59,170 bases of DNA, taken from contig CALKGM010000017.1 of the NCBI GenBank assembly GCA_938084675.1, positions 1 to 59,170 on the forward strand, written 5' to 3'. The position numbers and the translations under genes are program-made. Position 1 is the first letter of the stretch, and every line of letters starts with the position of its first letter. Shown here piece after piece: positions 25,184-34,400 of the stretch. This DNA is from Candidatus Poseidoniaceae archaeon. GTDB taxonomy: Archaea; Thermoplasmatota; Poseidoniia; Poseidoniales; Poseidoniaceae. Under the pieces are notes generated by a model that searched no databases, was not told the origin of the DNA, and saw nothing but the letters and a program-made list of their open reading frames with translations.

Positions 25184-25912
25184 ATGGCGAAGAAGAAGGG
25201 TGGATTCGGTCGGTTTCTCGGGGCCATCACCGGCAGCCCTTACGAAAAGATGTTGAAACAGGTCGATAAACTGACTGAACAGTACGGCGAAGAGGAAGAA
25301 GAACTCGCTTCACAGCTTGAGGCACTGGTCGACCAAGCGGGCGACCTTTACGAAGCCGAAGATATTGATGAGGAAGAGCATGACCTCCTTATCGAAGCCA
25401 TTGAAGAAGCGGACCCAGAGAGTCGTGTATTCGGGAAACTAGGAACTGAAGAAGATGCATTCTACGCGGGCGACATACCAAATGCTCCTGAACTTAATAT
25501 GGGCAAACGGATTGATTTGGACGACCTCATGAAATCCAAAGGTGACGAATTTACCGGAAGTTTTGGAAAAGAAGAATTTGACGAATTCCGTGAGAAAATG
25601 ACCGATGATTTCTATCAAGAGTCTGACAACGCTATTCGTCAAGGTGACCATCAAGCAGAGATCCGAACCTCAAATCGAGTGTTTGGAGGTGCGGAATCAG
25701 ATGTAGACGATGCTAAGCGCCGTATTGCCGAAGAAACGGGAATGGCAAACCCCGCTGAGGTTGAGGAAGTTCCTGAAGAAGAATACGAAGACGAAGGCGA
25801 TGATAATTATTCCATTGACGAAAACGGTGTTGAATGGTTTGAGGATGAAGATGGCTACTGGTGGTATCGTGAAGAAGGCCAGGCTGACTGGCAACCTTAC
25901 GACGAAGAGTGA
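25184..25912 (+). CDS. Acidic helical protein with aromatic C-terminal tail motif
   Basis: 242 residues. A short basic start ('MAKKKGGFGRFLGAITG') is followed by strongly acidic, helix-forming sequence ('TEQYGEEEEELASQLEALVDQAG', parts shown) with a likely coiled coil around 25-75. The end is aromatic and acidic: 'GVEWFEDEDGYWWYREEG' and 'WQPYDEE', a WW-like tail. Such tails recur in proteins of marine euryarchaea as far as I recall, probably as interaction tags. No catalytic motif or membrane segment is visible. It is divergent from the second JAMM gene with 9 bases between starts, and its stop overlaps the receiver gene by 16 bases on the opposite strand. Confidence 0.7.
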   Translation: MAKKKGGFGRFLGAITGSPYEKMLKQVDKLTEQYGEEEEELASQLEALVDQAGDLYEAEDIDEEEHDLLIEAIEEADPESRVFGKLGTEEDAFYAGDIPNAPELNMGKRIDLDDLMKSKGDEFTGSFGKEEFDEFREKMTDDFYQESDNAIRQGDHQAEIRTSNRVFGGAESDVDDAKRRIAEETGMANPAEVEEVPEEEYEDEGDDNYSIDENGVEWFEDEDGYWWYREEGQADWQPYDEE

Positions 25913-26250
25913 ACGGGCCAGAAGCCAAGTTCTGTCACATTGAATTTGATGGTTCCATAATTTGCACCGAGTTCAACCATTGCTTGATTTCTAGAGTGTT
26001 CGCTCGACATTGCAACGATGATATTCGGTCTTGTCACCGTAGATTCAAGGAGTTCTTTTAGAACCTCATAACCGCTGAATGGGGGCATGAAATGGTCAAG
26101 AAGCAGTACGTCGGGGTTGAAGGATTCAATGTGTTCAAGAGCATCACTGGAATCCCAACGTTGTCGAAACGTCACATCGCTCAAATCAATGCCTGCAGAA
26201 ACAAACATGGCTTCTATGTCATAGATGTCTTCAAACGCGAGAACTCGCAT
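25897..26250 (-). CDS. Stand-alone response-regulator receiver (CheY-like)
   Basis: 117 residues, one receiver domain. The phospho-acceptor is Asp52 in 'VLLLDHFMPPFSGYEVL', the acidic pocket is Glu7/Asp8 ('FEDIYD'), the switch Ser is at 82-83 ('MSSEHS') and the conserved Lys is 102 ('GTIKFN'). There is no output domain, so it would act through protein contacts. No histidine kinase lies in the window. It is 9 bases downstream of the S15-type peptidase gene, so it is probably in the same transcript. Its end overlaps the acidic protein gene by 16 bases. Confidence 0.85.
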   Translation of the reverse strand: MRVLAFEDIYDIEAMFVSAGIDLSDVTFRQRWDSSDALEHIESFNPDVLLLDHFMPPFSGYEVLKELLESTVTRPNIIVAMSSEHSRNQAMVELGANYGTIKFNVTELGFWPVHSSS

Positions 26251-26259
26251 AAGGTCCCC

Positions 26260-28227
26260 TCATTCTGGAATTGGCTGTTGCTCCCACCAAGGTGGGGCAA
26301 AGAACCACCGTTCGTCGTCCACCGGCCGGTCAATCAATGGCAGACTGAGGGTTGAAGACGAATCAAAGTTGACATTTAGCCCAACCGTTGCACACGGGCT
26401 AGGAAGGTAGTCTTCTCCGCTCTCGGTAAGGACGATTTCAAGTTGTGAGCCCGCAGTCAATATGACGTCCATAGGGTTGAATTCCATGAGCATCGTGTAG
26501 GTTTGGAACGGTAGAGCAGTTTTTGCTTCATAGCCTCCGTCACGATAACGAACATCCATTGTTGCATGGCCAAGGCGAAGCCCGTCTCCGTACATGGTTG
26601 CAAAGATTTGGCCACCTTGACACGCTAGTGTATCAACAGAGAGATGAAGTGTAGGCATTCCTGAGATGTGAATCACTTCTTCAAGAGGATCGAGTTGGAA
26701 CGAACGTTGGTTGTTTGCATTGACAGTGCCCCCCGATCCTTCTGCGGTGTCCAGTGTAACTGGCCACCACGTCATGTCTTCTGGCGGCCAAGTTTCCTCT
26801 ACGTGCCATTTTCCATTATTTGTTTGGATTTGCACCATAGGTTCAGGTTCCTCTCCGATATCCTTGAGGTAGTAGTTGAACCATGCAAAGAGTTCGACAG
26901 CCCAATCCATTCTGCTCATGTTGGGATATGCTTCTCGCCCGTATCCAGACGATAATTCGCCGTGTCGGTCTGGCTGGTCAGGGTAATTATGTGCCCACTG
27001 GCCCGAAATTGCTCGGGCATTGATTCCTGCATCCCGAAGCAGCTGATATGTGGGGAAGGCGTGGTACGGGTCAACGTTCCAATCCTGAAGCCCCCACACC
27101 AAATACACACTTCCTCGGTAGTTCTCAAGAACATCTGGAAGATGGCGTCGTTCGTCCCAGTAATCGTTCCATTCAGCACCGCCAAATTCTGCTCCGGCCC
27201 ATGTGGAGAACGGGTTTAGTGGACCGATGAGGTCGTCGCTGCACATGCGCATGTCATCGGTTGTACCGTCAGTTGTTGCACCTTCATAGAGGGCGTCGTA
27301 GAGCATGGCTCTGGTTTCTGAGGAGCCGTTACGATAGAACATTTCTTGCACCCCAATAGAACCGGAAATTGGTACGATTGTCTTCAGATGTTCCGACGGT
27401 TGTTGTGCAGCCTCCCAGTTCGTTGTTCCAGCATATGATTTACCCATCAGGCCAACATTCCCGTTGGACCATTCCTGTTCACCAAGCCAGTCGACAACGG
27501 CTTGTATTCCGGTTTGTTCCCCTAAGCCTTTCACATCTTGACAGTGAGTTGATTGCCCTGTTCCGAAGGTTGAGGCCTGAGCCAGGGCGTATCCGTGAGG
27601 CACGAAGGTATCGTAAACCCATTTTCCAACACCCCCGTCCGGCACGGTGTTAGGTGAGGAGTCATCGCCTGCTACGCCTTCTCCACCGAAGTCATAGTAC
27701 GGATGAATGGTCATGATGACCGGAATTTTCTCGCCTTCTGGGACGTCAGGAAGCCATAGAGCGACATGCATCAATGCGTCCCCTGGAAATCCAACGTCTT
27801 GTTCACTTGCAGGGAGGTCAACTTCGATGAAATGTTCCTCATAGGGTAGGGCCTCATACGTTCCATTCACGGGGAGCTGGGCACGTAGTGTGTCCATGGG
27901 TAGGTCCATTGTATGGCGAAGTTCAAGAGGAGTCTCCCACCACTCGCCAGAAAACGCCCCGCTTTCTTTGGCCGATTGGGTAAGATTTGTACCAAGCGTC
28001 ATGGCGAGCATGAGAAAAACGATGGAGATGGCTATTGTTGCTCCTGCTGAGAGGTTCAACTGTCGCCTTCCTTTTCCCTCAACCGGCTCAAATGGAGCCC
28101 CCTCAGAGGTCGTAGTTTCAATAAGGTCAGCATCGAGCGCTAAACTCGTACTGATGACCTTCCCTACGGCGCTCATGCTGGGACGAATGAGTTCAGTCTC
28201 AAGAGGCTGACGCTTCGGAGTTTTCAC
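26260..28227 (-). CDS. Membrane-anchored S15/CocE-type peptidase or esterase
   Basis: 655 residues. One TM helix at about 60-80 ('AGATIAISIVFLMLAMTLG') places the rest outside the cell. An alpha/beta-hydrolase domain follows: 'VIMTIHPYYDFGG' (oxyanion region), nucleophile Ser in 'GLMGKSYAGTT', acid Asp in 'WGLQDWNVD' and His in 'GQWAHNYP'. The C-terminal jelly-roll ('LHLSVDTLACQGGQIFATMY') is typical of X-Pro dipeptidyl-peptidase (S15) and cocaine-esterase-like enzymes. It likely trims proline-containing peptides or esters from organic matter in seawater; exact substrate unknown. Start is GTG at 28227, overlapping the upstream gene's stop by four bases (GTGA). Confidence 0.88.
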   Translation of the reverse strand: MKTPKRQPLETELIRPSMSAVGKVISTSLALDADLIETTTSEGAPFEPVEGKGRRQLNLSAGATIAISIVFLMLAMTLGTNLTQSAKESGAFSGEWWETPLELRHTMDLPMDTLRAQLPVNGTYEALPYEEHFIEVDLPASEQDVGFPGDALMHVALWLPDVPEGEKIPVIMTIHPYYDFGGEGVAGDDSSPNTVPDGGVGKWVYDTFVPHGYALAQASTFGTGQSTHCQDVKGLGEQTGIQAVVDWLGEQEWSNGNVGLMGKSYAGTTNWEAAQQPSEHLKTIVPISGSIGVQEMFYRNGSSETRAMLYDALYEGATTDGTTDDMRMCSDDLIGPLNPFSTWAGAEFGGAEWNDYWDERRHLPDVLENYRGSVYLVWGLQDWNVDPYHAFPTYQLLRDAGINARAISGQWAHNYPDQPDRHGELSSGYGREAYPNMSRMDWAVELFAWFNYYLKDIGEEPEPMVQIQTNNGKWHVEETWPPEDMTWWPVTLDTAEGSGGTVNANNQRSFQLDPLEEVIHISGMPTLHLSVDTLACQGGQIFATMYGDGLRLGHATMDVRYRDGGYEAKTALPFQTYTMLMEFNPMDVILTAGSQLEIVLTESGEDYLPSPCATVGLNVNFDSSSTLSLPLIDRPVDDERWFFAPPWWEQQPIPE

Positions 28228-28619
28228 ACTGCGGGGTCGGCATCAACACTTGGAATCGCCCGTAAGAGTGCCGTGGTATGAAGGAGAATCCCCATGGCGA
28301 TAACCGCGTGAATCAACGAAACCCAATGCATCTTAGCAAACATCTCTCCCATTCCGTATTGGAGAACCCACACGAAAAGCAAGCCAAATGACATACCCTT
28401 GACCTTTGAATTATCAGTCTTAGACATGATGACAAGGACCACCAAAGCGAAGCAGGCTAACAAGCCGATTTGAGCAGTCCATGCATGGCTGGATTTCGTA
28501 TTGTAATCGTAAAATGTTGACAAACCGGTTGATGCTTGACTGAGAGTTATTATGATGACGAGGATGACCATCCATCTCGCGTATTTGAGCATGTTTTGAT
28601 TGGTTACGGATTCTTCCAT
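28224..28619 (-). CDS. Four-helix membrane protein upstream of S15-type peptidase
   Basis: 131 residues from ATG 28619; an upstream ATG at 28685 would overlap the divergent cyclophilin promoter. Four TM helices are visible: 'WMVILVIIITLSQASTGL', 'IGLLACFALVVLVIM', 'GMSFGLLFVWVLQYGMG' and 'LIHAVIAMGILLHTTALL'. Several His sit in or next to the helices (in 'SSHAW', 'KMHWVSLIHAV', 'LLHTT'), so haem or metal binding is conceivable, but no family motif is recognised. Four-base overlap with the peptidase start points to translational coupling. Confidence 0.65.
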   Translation of the reverse strand: MEESVTNQNMLKYARWMVILVIIITLSQASTGLSTFYDYNTKSSHAWTAQIGLLACFALVVLVIMSKTDNSKVKGMSFGLLFVWVLQYGMGEMFAKMHWVSLIHAVIAMGILLHTTALLRAIPSVDADPAV

Positions 28620-28709
28620 GCTGTGAAATACAACTCCTACTTTTTCTGTGTAGCGGTCTTTTCCCCCAACACCCGCACGATTCATGGGGGAGATGCTCCT
28701 GCGACAACC

Positions 28710-29693
28710 ATGACTCGCCCGATGGTGATACGGTCGCTCCTCGTGGTGAGCCTGTTTCTAACCGTCTTGCTCCCTTCAACCATAGGGGCGCAACAAACTC
28801 AACCGCTGTGGCGCAGTAACGGCCTTGACCCCACGCAATGGGAAGACCGCCCTGAAACAGAAGACTCACCGATGATGGATTCGTACAAAGGAAACGCCAT
28901 CATCAAAGTTCAAGTGACCTATCAGGAAGGACATCTTTCGGGGCAAACTGAAGGGGTCATTATCATTGAACTGTTTGAAGAGTGGGCTCCTGTTACAACG
29001 GAAAATATGATCTCCCATGTTGAGTCGGGATTGTATGACGGTATCTTTTTCCACCGAGTCATCAATGATTTCGTAACTCAATCGGGCGACCCTACTTGCA
29101 AAGCCCTCGGCGCTTATCCTCTTACAACCCCATCTTGTGGGAGCGGGGGTACCGGCGAGACCATTCCTCTTGAACTCAATGACAATCTTTCGCACGTTGA
29201 TGGGGCTCTAGGAATGGCTCGTGGCCAAGAGGTTGATTCTGCGGATGCACAATGGTACATCGCTGAAACAGAGGCCCACAATTTAGACCCTGAAAACCGA
29301 GACGATGGAGGATATGCTACTTTTGGAATTGTTAGAGACGGAATGACACACATCCGAGCAATTGCTGAGACTCCAACGTCAGATGAACCCACAGGAACCG
29401 ATATTGACAATCCGTTTGCCTCCGGTGGAAGGCCCATTTATCAAGCAAAAATCAACTCGATGCAAATGATTGGAGTTGCAGACCCAGACGGCACGATTCA
29501 GAACCCTCCTAGTGGTGATGTTGAGAGCAATTCCATTGTTGAAACAGCCGTCAAGATTCTCACCATCCCGCTTGTGTTACTGCTATTAGCCGCAATTCCC
29601 CTTTTTGTCTACCGCGGGCGCAGTGATAAGCCTTTAAATATGCATAAGGAAGCAGTAATTCTTGATGCAGAACTTGTTGATGACGGGCTGTGA
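28710..29693 (+). CDS. Exported cyclophilin-type peptidyl-prolyl isomerase with C-terminal TM anchor
   Basis: 327 residues from ATG 28710. A signal peptide ('MVIRSLLVVSLFLTVLLPSTIGA') precedes a cyclophilin domain: 'GVIIIELFEEWAPVTTENMISHV', the active-site Arg in 'FFHRVINDFVTQSGDP', 'ELNDNLSHVDGALGMAR' and 'GYATFGIVRDGM' (shown as conserved blocks). The usual 'W-L-D' drug-binding Trp is not obvious. A C-terminal TM helix ('ILTIPLVLLLLAAIPLFVY') anchors it. It would speed proline isomerisation in exported proteins. The next gene, 4 bases on, is a thioredoxin-like lipoprotein, so the pair forms an extracytoplasmic folding unit. Confidence 0.88.
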   Translation: MTRPMVIRSLLVVSLFLTVLLPSTIGAQQTQPLWRSNGLDPTQWEDRPETEDSPMMDSYKGNAIIKVQVTYQEGHLSGQTEGVIIIELFEEWAPVTTENMISHVESGLYDGIFFHRVINDFVTQSGDPTCKALGAYPLTTPSCGSGGTGETIPLELNDNLSHVDGALGMARGQEVDSADAQWYIAETEAHNLDPENRDDGGYATFGIVRDGMTHIRAIAETPTSDEPTGTDIDNPFASGGRPIYQAKINSMQMIGVADPDGTIQNPPSGDVESNSIVETAVKILTIPLVLLLLAAIPLFVYRGRSDKPLNMHKEAVILDAELVDDGL

Positions 29694-29697
29694 CCTT

Positions 29698-30267
29698 ATG
29701 GAATTCTCAAATCGGTTCACTTTAGGCTTGGTACTTTGCCTGCTTCTCTCTGGTTGTATCTCATCTGAACCAGTTTTAGAGCAAACTGAGAGTGCGATGG
29801 ATGAACCATCTATTGCAGAGGCACAAAGTGTCCCTGAATGGACGGCAACTTCTCATAATGGTACCCAATTTAACCGAACGGTTATGTCCGGGGGAGCGTA
29901 CATCGCTTATTTCTCATCACCATGGTGTTCACATTGTGAAACGACCCTCAATGCTTACGACCACGTGATTCCACAAGGTCAAATGATGGTTTTTTCGCAA
30001 GATGATGATCCCGAATTTTCAAACATGAGTGCGTGGCACGAAACTACCGAATCCAATCTCAATCGGTCCATTGAACGACCGTTCATGCTCATGCCGGAGT
30101 TTGCGAGTGAGATGGGTGTAAAGTCAATCCCCCATGTTGCTTTTGTCAACGAACAAGGGTATATTTTCCAAACCGAAATTGGAAAGCGAACGAATCAAAC
30201 CATGATCGCTGAGATATGGAATGCAACATTGACCTCAACTTACAACACAACAACCGGATGGTCATGA
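29698..30267 (+). CDS. Thioredoxin-like lipoprotein
   Basis: 189 residues from ATG 29698. A signal sequence ends in a lipobox 'LLSGC', giving a membrane-anchored exported protein. The thioredoxin fold carries the active-site 'PWCSHCE' (C-x-x-C) and the cis-proline segment 'VKSIPHVAFVNEQGY'. N-x-S/T sites are frequent. Likely roles are disulphide exchange or cytochrome/peptidase maturation outside the cell. It follows the cyclophilin gene by 4 bases and overlaps the convergent TYW2 gene by six bases. Confidence 0.85.
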   Translation: MEFSNRFTLGLVLCLLLSGCISSEPVLEQTESAMDEPSIAEAQSVPEWTATSHNGTQFNRTVMSGGAYIAYFSSPWCSHCETTLNAYDHVIPQGQMMVFSQDDDPEFSNMSAWHETTESNLNRSIERPFMLMPEFASEMGVKSIPHVAFVNEQGYIFQTEIGKRTNQTMIAEIWNATLTSTYNTTTGWS

Positions 30268-31473
30268 TTCCTTAGGTCGGCATTCAACATCAAATACTAC
30301 ATGACGTACATGAGGTGCATACCATTTGACGCGTTCAAGATGGTCGCCTCGAATTGAAAACCCAAGCCCCATCGTATCACTTAGCGACTGAAATTGATTA
30401 ATCGTATTGGCTTTCCAATCGTCAATCTCTTCTTCTTTAACGTTCATGTGGACATGTAACCATCCTCCCTTTGTTTTGAGGGCTTGGAGGCACATCCCCC
30501 AAACGGCTTCTGATGATGGAAGTAAGCCAAGATGACAACGGTCAGCGATGCCTTTGAGTTGAGGGAGCGAGATTTGATTGTCTCCAGAATAAACGGTAAT
30601 CTTGTCGGCAATACCGTTCGCTTCCGCTCCGCGAAGCAAACCGTCAATTGATGGTGGATTCATTTCGCACGCATGGACATGTTCAGCGCCCGCATTGATG
30701 AGCATAGGAAACGAGTAATATCCAATCCCTGCATAAGCATCAACGATGGTTTCGCCAGTCATGTCCATTGACCCAATTCGTCGGCGTTCTGTGACGTTGC
30801 CGGAAGAAAACATGACCTTGCACGCATCAAACTCATAGTGAATACCATGGTCAATAAAGTTCACATATGAACTGCCGAGAAGAAGAACTGCTTGAGATGA
30901 ACGAACTCTATCCTTGGCAATAGGTGATTGAATGCCAACACTTGTTGCATTCAGTGCGGAGGATATTGCGCTCCAGAGTTCGTGTTGTTCTTCTTTGGAG
31001 GTTTCCGTCCAAATGTTTTGGCCGAAACTACCAGAGGGAAAGAGAACGAGTTCTCCAAGGCGCTCCCATTTGTTGGGAAGTGTATCCAAGAATGCTCTCT
31101 GGTCCGCCAAGGCATCGTTAGGAGCCAATTGCTTCAGCCAATTTTTCACTACCTCTTGAATCCGTTCATGCGGGTCAATCCTTTCCATCGCATGGGGGGT
31201 GCGTTTTACCAGCCGAAGAGGTTGGTTTGTTATCGTTGAAATTTCATTCTTCAACAGTTCCGAGAACTCCGTTGATCGAAGAGGGAAAGCAATGAAATCA
31301 TCTCCATGTTCAACCGGAGAGATGTGAGGATGCAAGACTTCATTGGATTTCAGCAGGGCATGAATACGTTCTCCCATAATACGATGAACAGCAAGGAACG
31401 GATGACCGCTTTCCTCATGGTTCATGGTACGGGGATGAGGGGAACTCCTTTCAAGTTCCCGTTCATAGCGCAT
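30262..31473 (-). CDS. taw2: TYW2-like tRNA wybutosine (wyosine) enzyme / Trm5 family
   Basis: Up to 403 residues. The Rossmann methyltransferase-like core has 'TIVDAYAGIGYYSFPML' (SAM-binding), 'VHACEMNPPSID', 'VYSGDNQISLP', and the TYW2 hallmark 'LGLLPSSEAVW', followed by 'GGWLHVHMNV'. 'MFSSGNVTERRRI' is the shared Trm5/TYW2 entry strand. TYW2 moves the aminocarboxypropyl group of SAM onto the tricyclic base at G37 of tRNA-Phe; Trm5 instead methylates. The SSE segment favours TYW2. Start at 31473 sits only 3 bases from the divergent ATG at 31477; ATGs at 31425 or 31377 are reasonable alternatives. Confidence 0.85.
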   Translation of the reverse strand: MRYERELERSSPHPRTMNHEESGHPFLAVHRIMGERIHALLKSNEVLHPHISPVEHGDDFIAFPLRSTEFSELLKNEISTITNQPLRLVKRTPHAMERIDPHERIQEVVKNWLKQLAPNDALADQRAFLDTLPNKWERLGELVLFPSGSFGQNIWTETSKEEQHELWSAISSALNATSVGIQSPIAKDRVRSSQAVLLLGSSYVNFIDHGIHYEFDACKVMFSSGNVTERRRIGSMDMTGETIVDAYAGIGYYSFPMLINAGAEHVHACEMNPPSIDGLLRGAEANGIADKITVYSGDNQISLPQLKGIADRCHLGLLPSSEAVWGMCLQALKTKGGWLHVHMNVKEEEIDDWKANTINQFQSLSDTMGLGFSIRGDHLERVKWYAPHVRHVVFDVECRPKES

Positions 31474-31476
31474 ACG

Positions 31477-34400
31477 ATGTCGGAACTAGTCTTCGGGAAG
31501 AATCGCGCAAGCCCGCTCATTCCAACTCTTCTTGTCGGATTCCTTTTTCTTCAGATTTGGGCCCCTCTTGCAAGTGCCGCTGGAATGCAATCCTGCAGTT
31601 CTCTCGGTGGTGAGTGTGACGAATACGACCACGCTGAGGACATGACTCCTAATCGCCAGGATTGGGTAGAAGGAATGTATGTTTTTGATTTGGTTTCAAC
31701 CCAAACCATTGAACTTGAACTCACCTGGGCAGTTCGTGAATTCGAGCGGGATTCGCTTGGGCTTGGCTCTGGAACAATTGTGGGAAATACCCTTGAAAAC
31801 ACCGATGGACTTGATTCCAATGACGGAGCACCTGCTGATTTAATTCGTGAAATGTTTAACACAGAAACTGGTGGAAGTGGAACTCCGACAGTGGGTCAAA
31901 AACTGAAAAACGAAGTCAATGATGCCATTGAAGATGCTCTTACAAGTGGGTTTGGAACCGTGACGAGTTTGAGTACGAATTATGTGACTCAATATACCAA
32001 TGCAGGCACCGTTGTACAATGCTCAACAGATGAAACAACTGACTCTGCTGCAGAAGGCGCAAGTCAAGACAACGTGTTTGAACCTCCTTTGTGTTTTACA
32101 GCCGTGGCTTCGGTAGAATTGGTATCCTCAAATTTCAATCTTGCCGGCAATGAAGATTTAGACCTTGAGCGCACCTACAAGGGACTTTTGACCATGGGTG
32201 CAGACATTAACACCGGGTTTGAGTTGACCACACAACCAGGTCATAAAGCAGATTTCATCATCAACCCCCCAGCATACTCTACGGTCTTGTCAGTTGACGA
32301 TAACGGGTCGAAGGTTGCTCGTAATGGACCTCCTAGTTATTGGGCTGCTGAATGGTCTATGAACCACCTCAATGCTCAAGAAGAGGACACTGATTTACTC
32401 CAAACTGTTGACATGAAAATGGGTCATCGCAACTCATCAGAAACCCCTACGGTTTGGGTCGCTGAAGGAACAAAAGCCCTTGACCTGAACTTGGTTTTGG
32501 ATTTACGGGATGAAAATGCGGCCACGATTGATTTTGTAGCAGGCTTGTACTATTTGGATGAAGCAACATTGTCCGACTGGGGAGTGAATATGTTTGAAGT
32601 TTCCTCGGATGCAAGCATTCCACTGATTACTTCCGATGGAATTCGTCTTGCCTACCATAACGGCATCGTTGACCTTACACAGTTTACCGATCAGTTCCCG
32701 ATTGGAGATATTGTGGAGGGTATTGGTTCTACCGTAGCAGGCGTAGGAACCATTACAATGAGCGACCTTGAATGGGTTTCTGAATCGGATGGAACCGGGA
32801 ATTTTGAACAGCCAGGAGGGCTTAATTACACTCATTCAGCGGGTTGCTCAGAACCTGTTGTGTCGGGTCAAGAATTGAACTATTGCCTCAAAGGTTCGGT
32901 CGCAATGGACGCAACATATCCGGTTTACCTTCAGACAACAAGTGCTCCAATTCAAAACATGAGCCTCATCAGCATTCTCAAGGAATACAACACCAATGCG
33001 ATGGTAGATGACTTCCTTGGAGGCGTGCAGCAAAACGATTTGGAGCGTCTGATGAACTCAGGAATCACGCTTGAAACCGTTCTTGACTCAAGCTATCTCG
33101 ACGACATCATACCAGATGGGCTTCCACCATCTGAATTAACTGTTGAAATCCTTGTCCCCTCTTGGATAACTACCATGGATGGAAGCTCCAAAATCATCTT
33201 GACAAAAACGATTGAAGGAACACAGAGCACAGATGTTTCGTTTACTGGAACAGGCCCTTCTTATTCGTGGGAAAGTGAGATCAAGAACGATGAAGGTGAT
33301 GTTCTATGTTATGCAAACCAAACCACATGCATAAGCAGTAAAATTGACCTCGATTGGGAAAAATTCAGTTTGAATGAATGGAGTCAATCCGTTAGTTTCA
33401 CCTTTGCCTTGGATGCAGAACTCAGTATTTACCGAATTGGAATCCCTATTGATGACCTCCCACAAGATGAAAAGACCAAAGTTACCATGGAAGCAATCCC
33501 TTCAGACCTTATTCGCCTCATCATTGACCTCTCCAGCAGGATGGATGAGCCACTAAATACAACCGTTCCACTTGGTGACGAAGATATCACGATGACGGCT
33601 ACACGGCAAGGAATGAAAGACTTCACTGAACTTTTCGGAGAAACCATAACCGACCAGATTCATAAAATTGGAACTGAAATTGAATCAAATGAGAGCATCG
33701 AGAGAATGGACTTAAGTGGTTTTGAATTGAAAACCAAAATTTCAGGAATCGAGGCCCCTGATGAAACGATATCTGACGAAGAACCCATTACGCTGAAAGT
33801 TACCATACCAAGGGTTACCTTCACAATTGGGCTGGACGTCAATACAGATGAAATAGGAACCGACGATAGTAATCCTCTCTTAGGAGTCGGCATTGACGTT
33901 GTCGCAGATGCCTTGACGACCTCGTTGATTCAACCGATGGGATGGGCAACCAATGCACTTACCTCAGGAATTACTAACTCGATGTTCAGCATGAAGGGGA
34001 TCAGTTATCCCAATGAATTCAGCATCCCTGCAGTCAACACAACAGTTGAGGAGGATTATGACATTGAAATGTCGGGGCCGATTTCTTTTACACTCCCTTG
34101 GGGTGTTGAAATTCAAGATTGGAACTCGACATCAGGTAATCTCAAAGTGACTGAAGATGGGGGTCGTCAAACCGTAACTTATCTTATCCCACCAGGTACA
34201 TTCAGTGACGATATTTCATACACAATACATGTCAGTTGGATGTATTTCTTAGTCCAATTCTGGATTTATCCAACTATCGTAATTCTCCTTCTGGTGTTGT
34301 TCATACGGCGCCGTCGCAGAAAGAAGAAGGCGAAAAAGAACCGATTGAAGCAGCGAGAAAACAACATCAACAAGGCTCAACTTGGAGACAGTGAGTTTTC

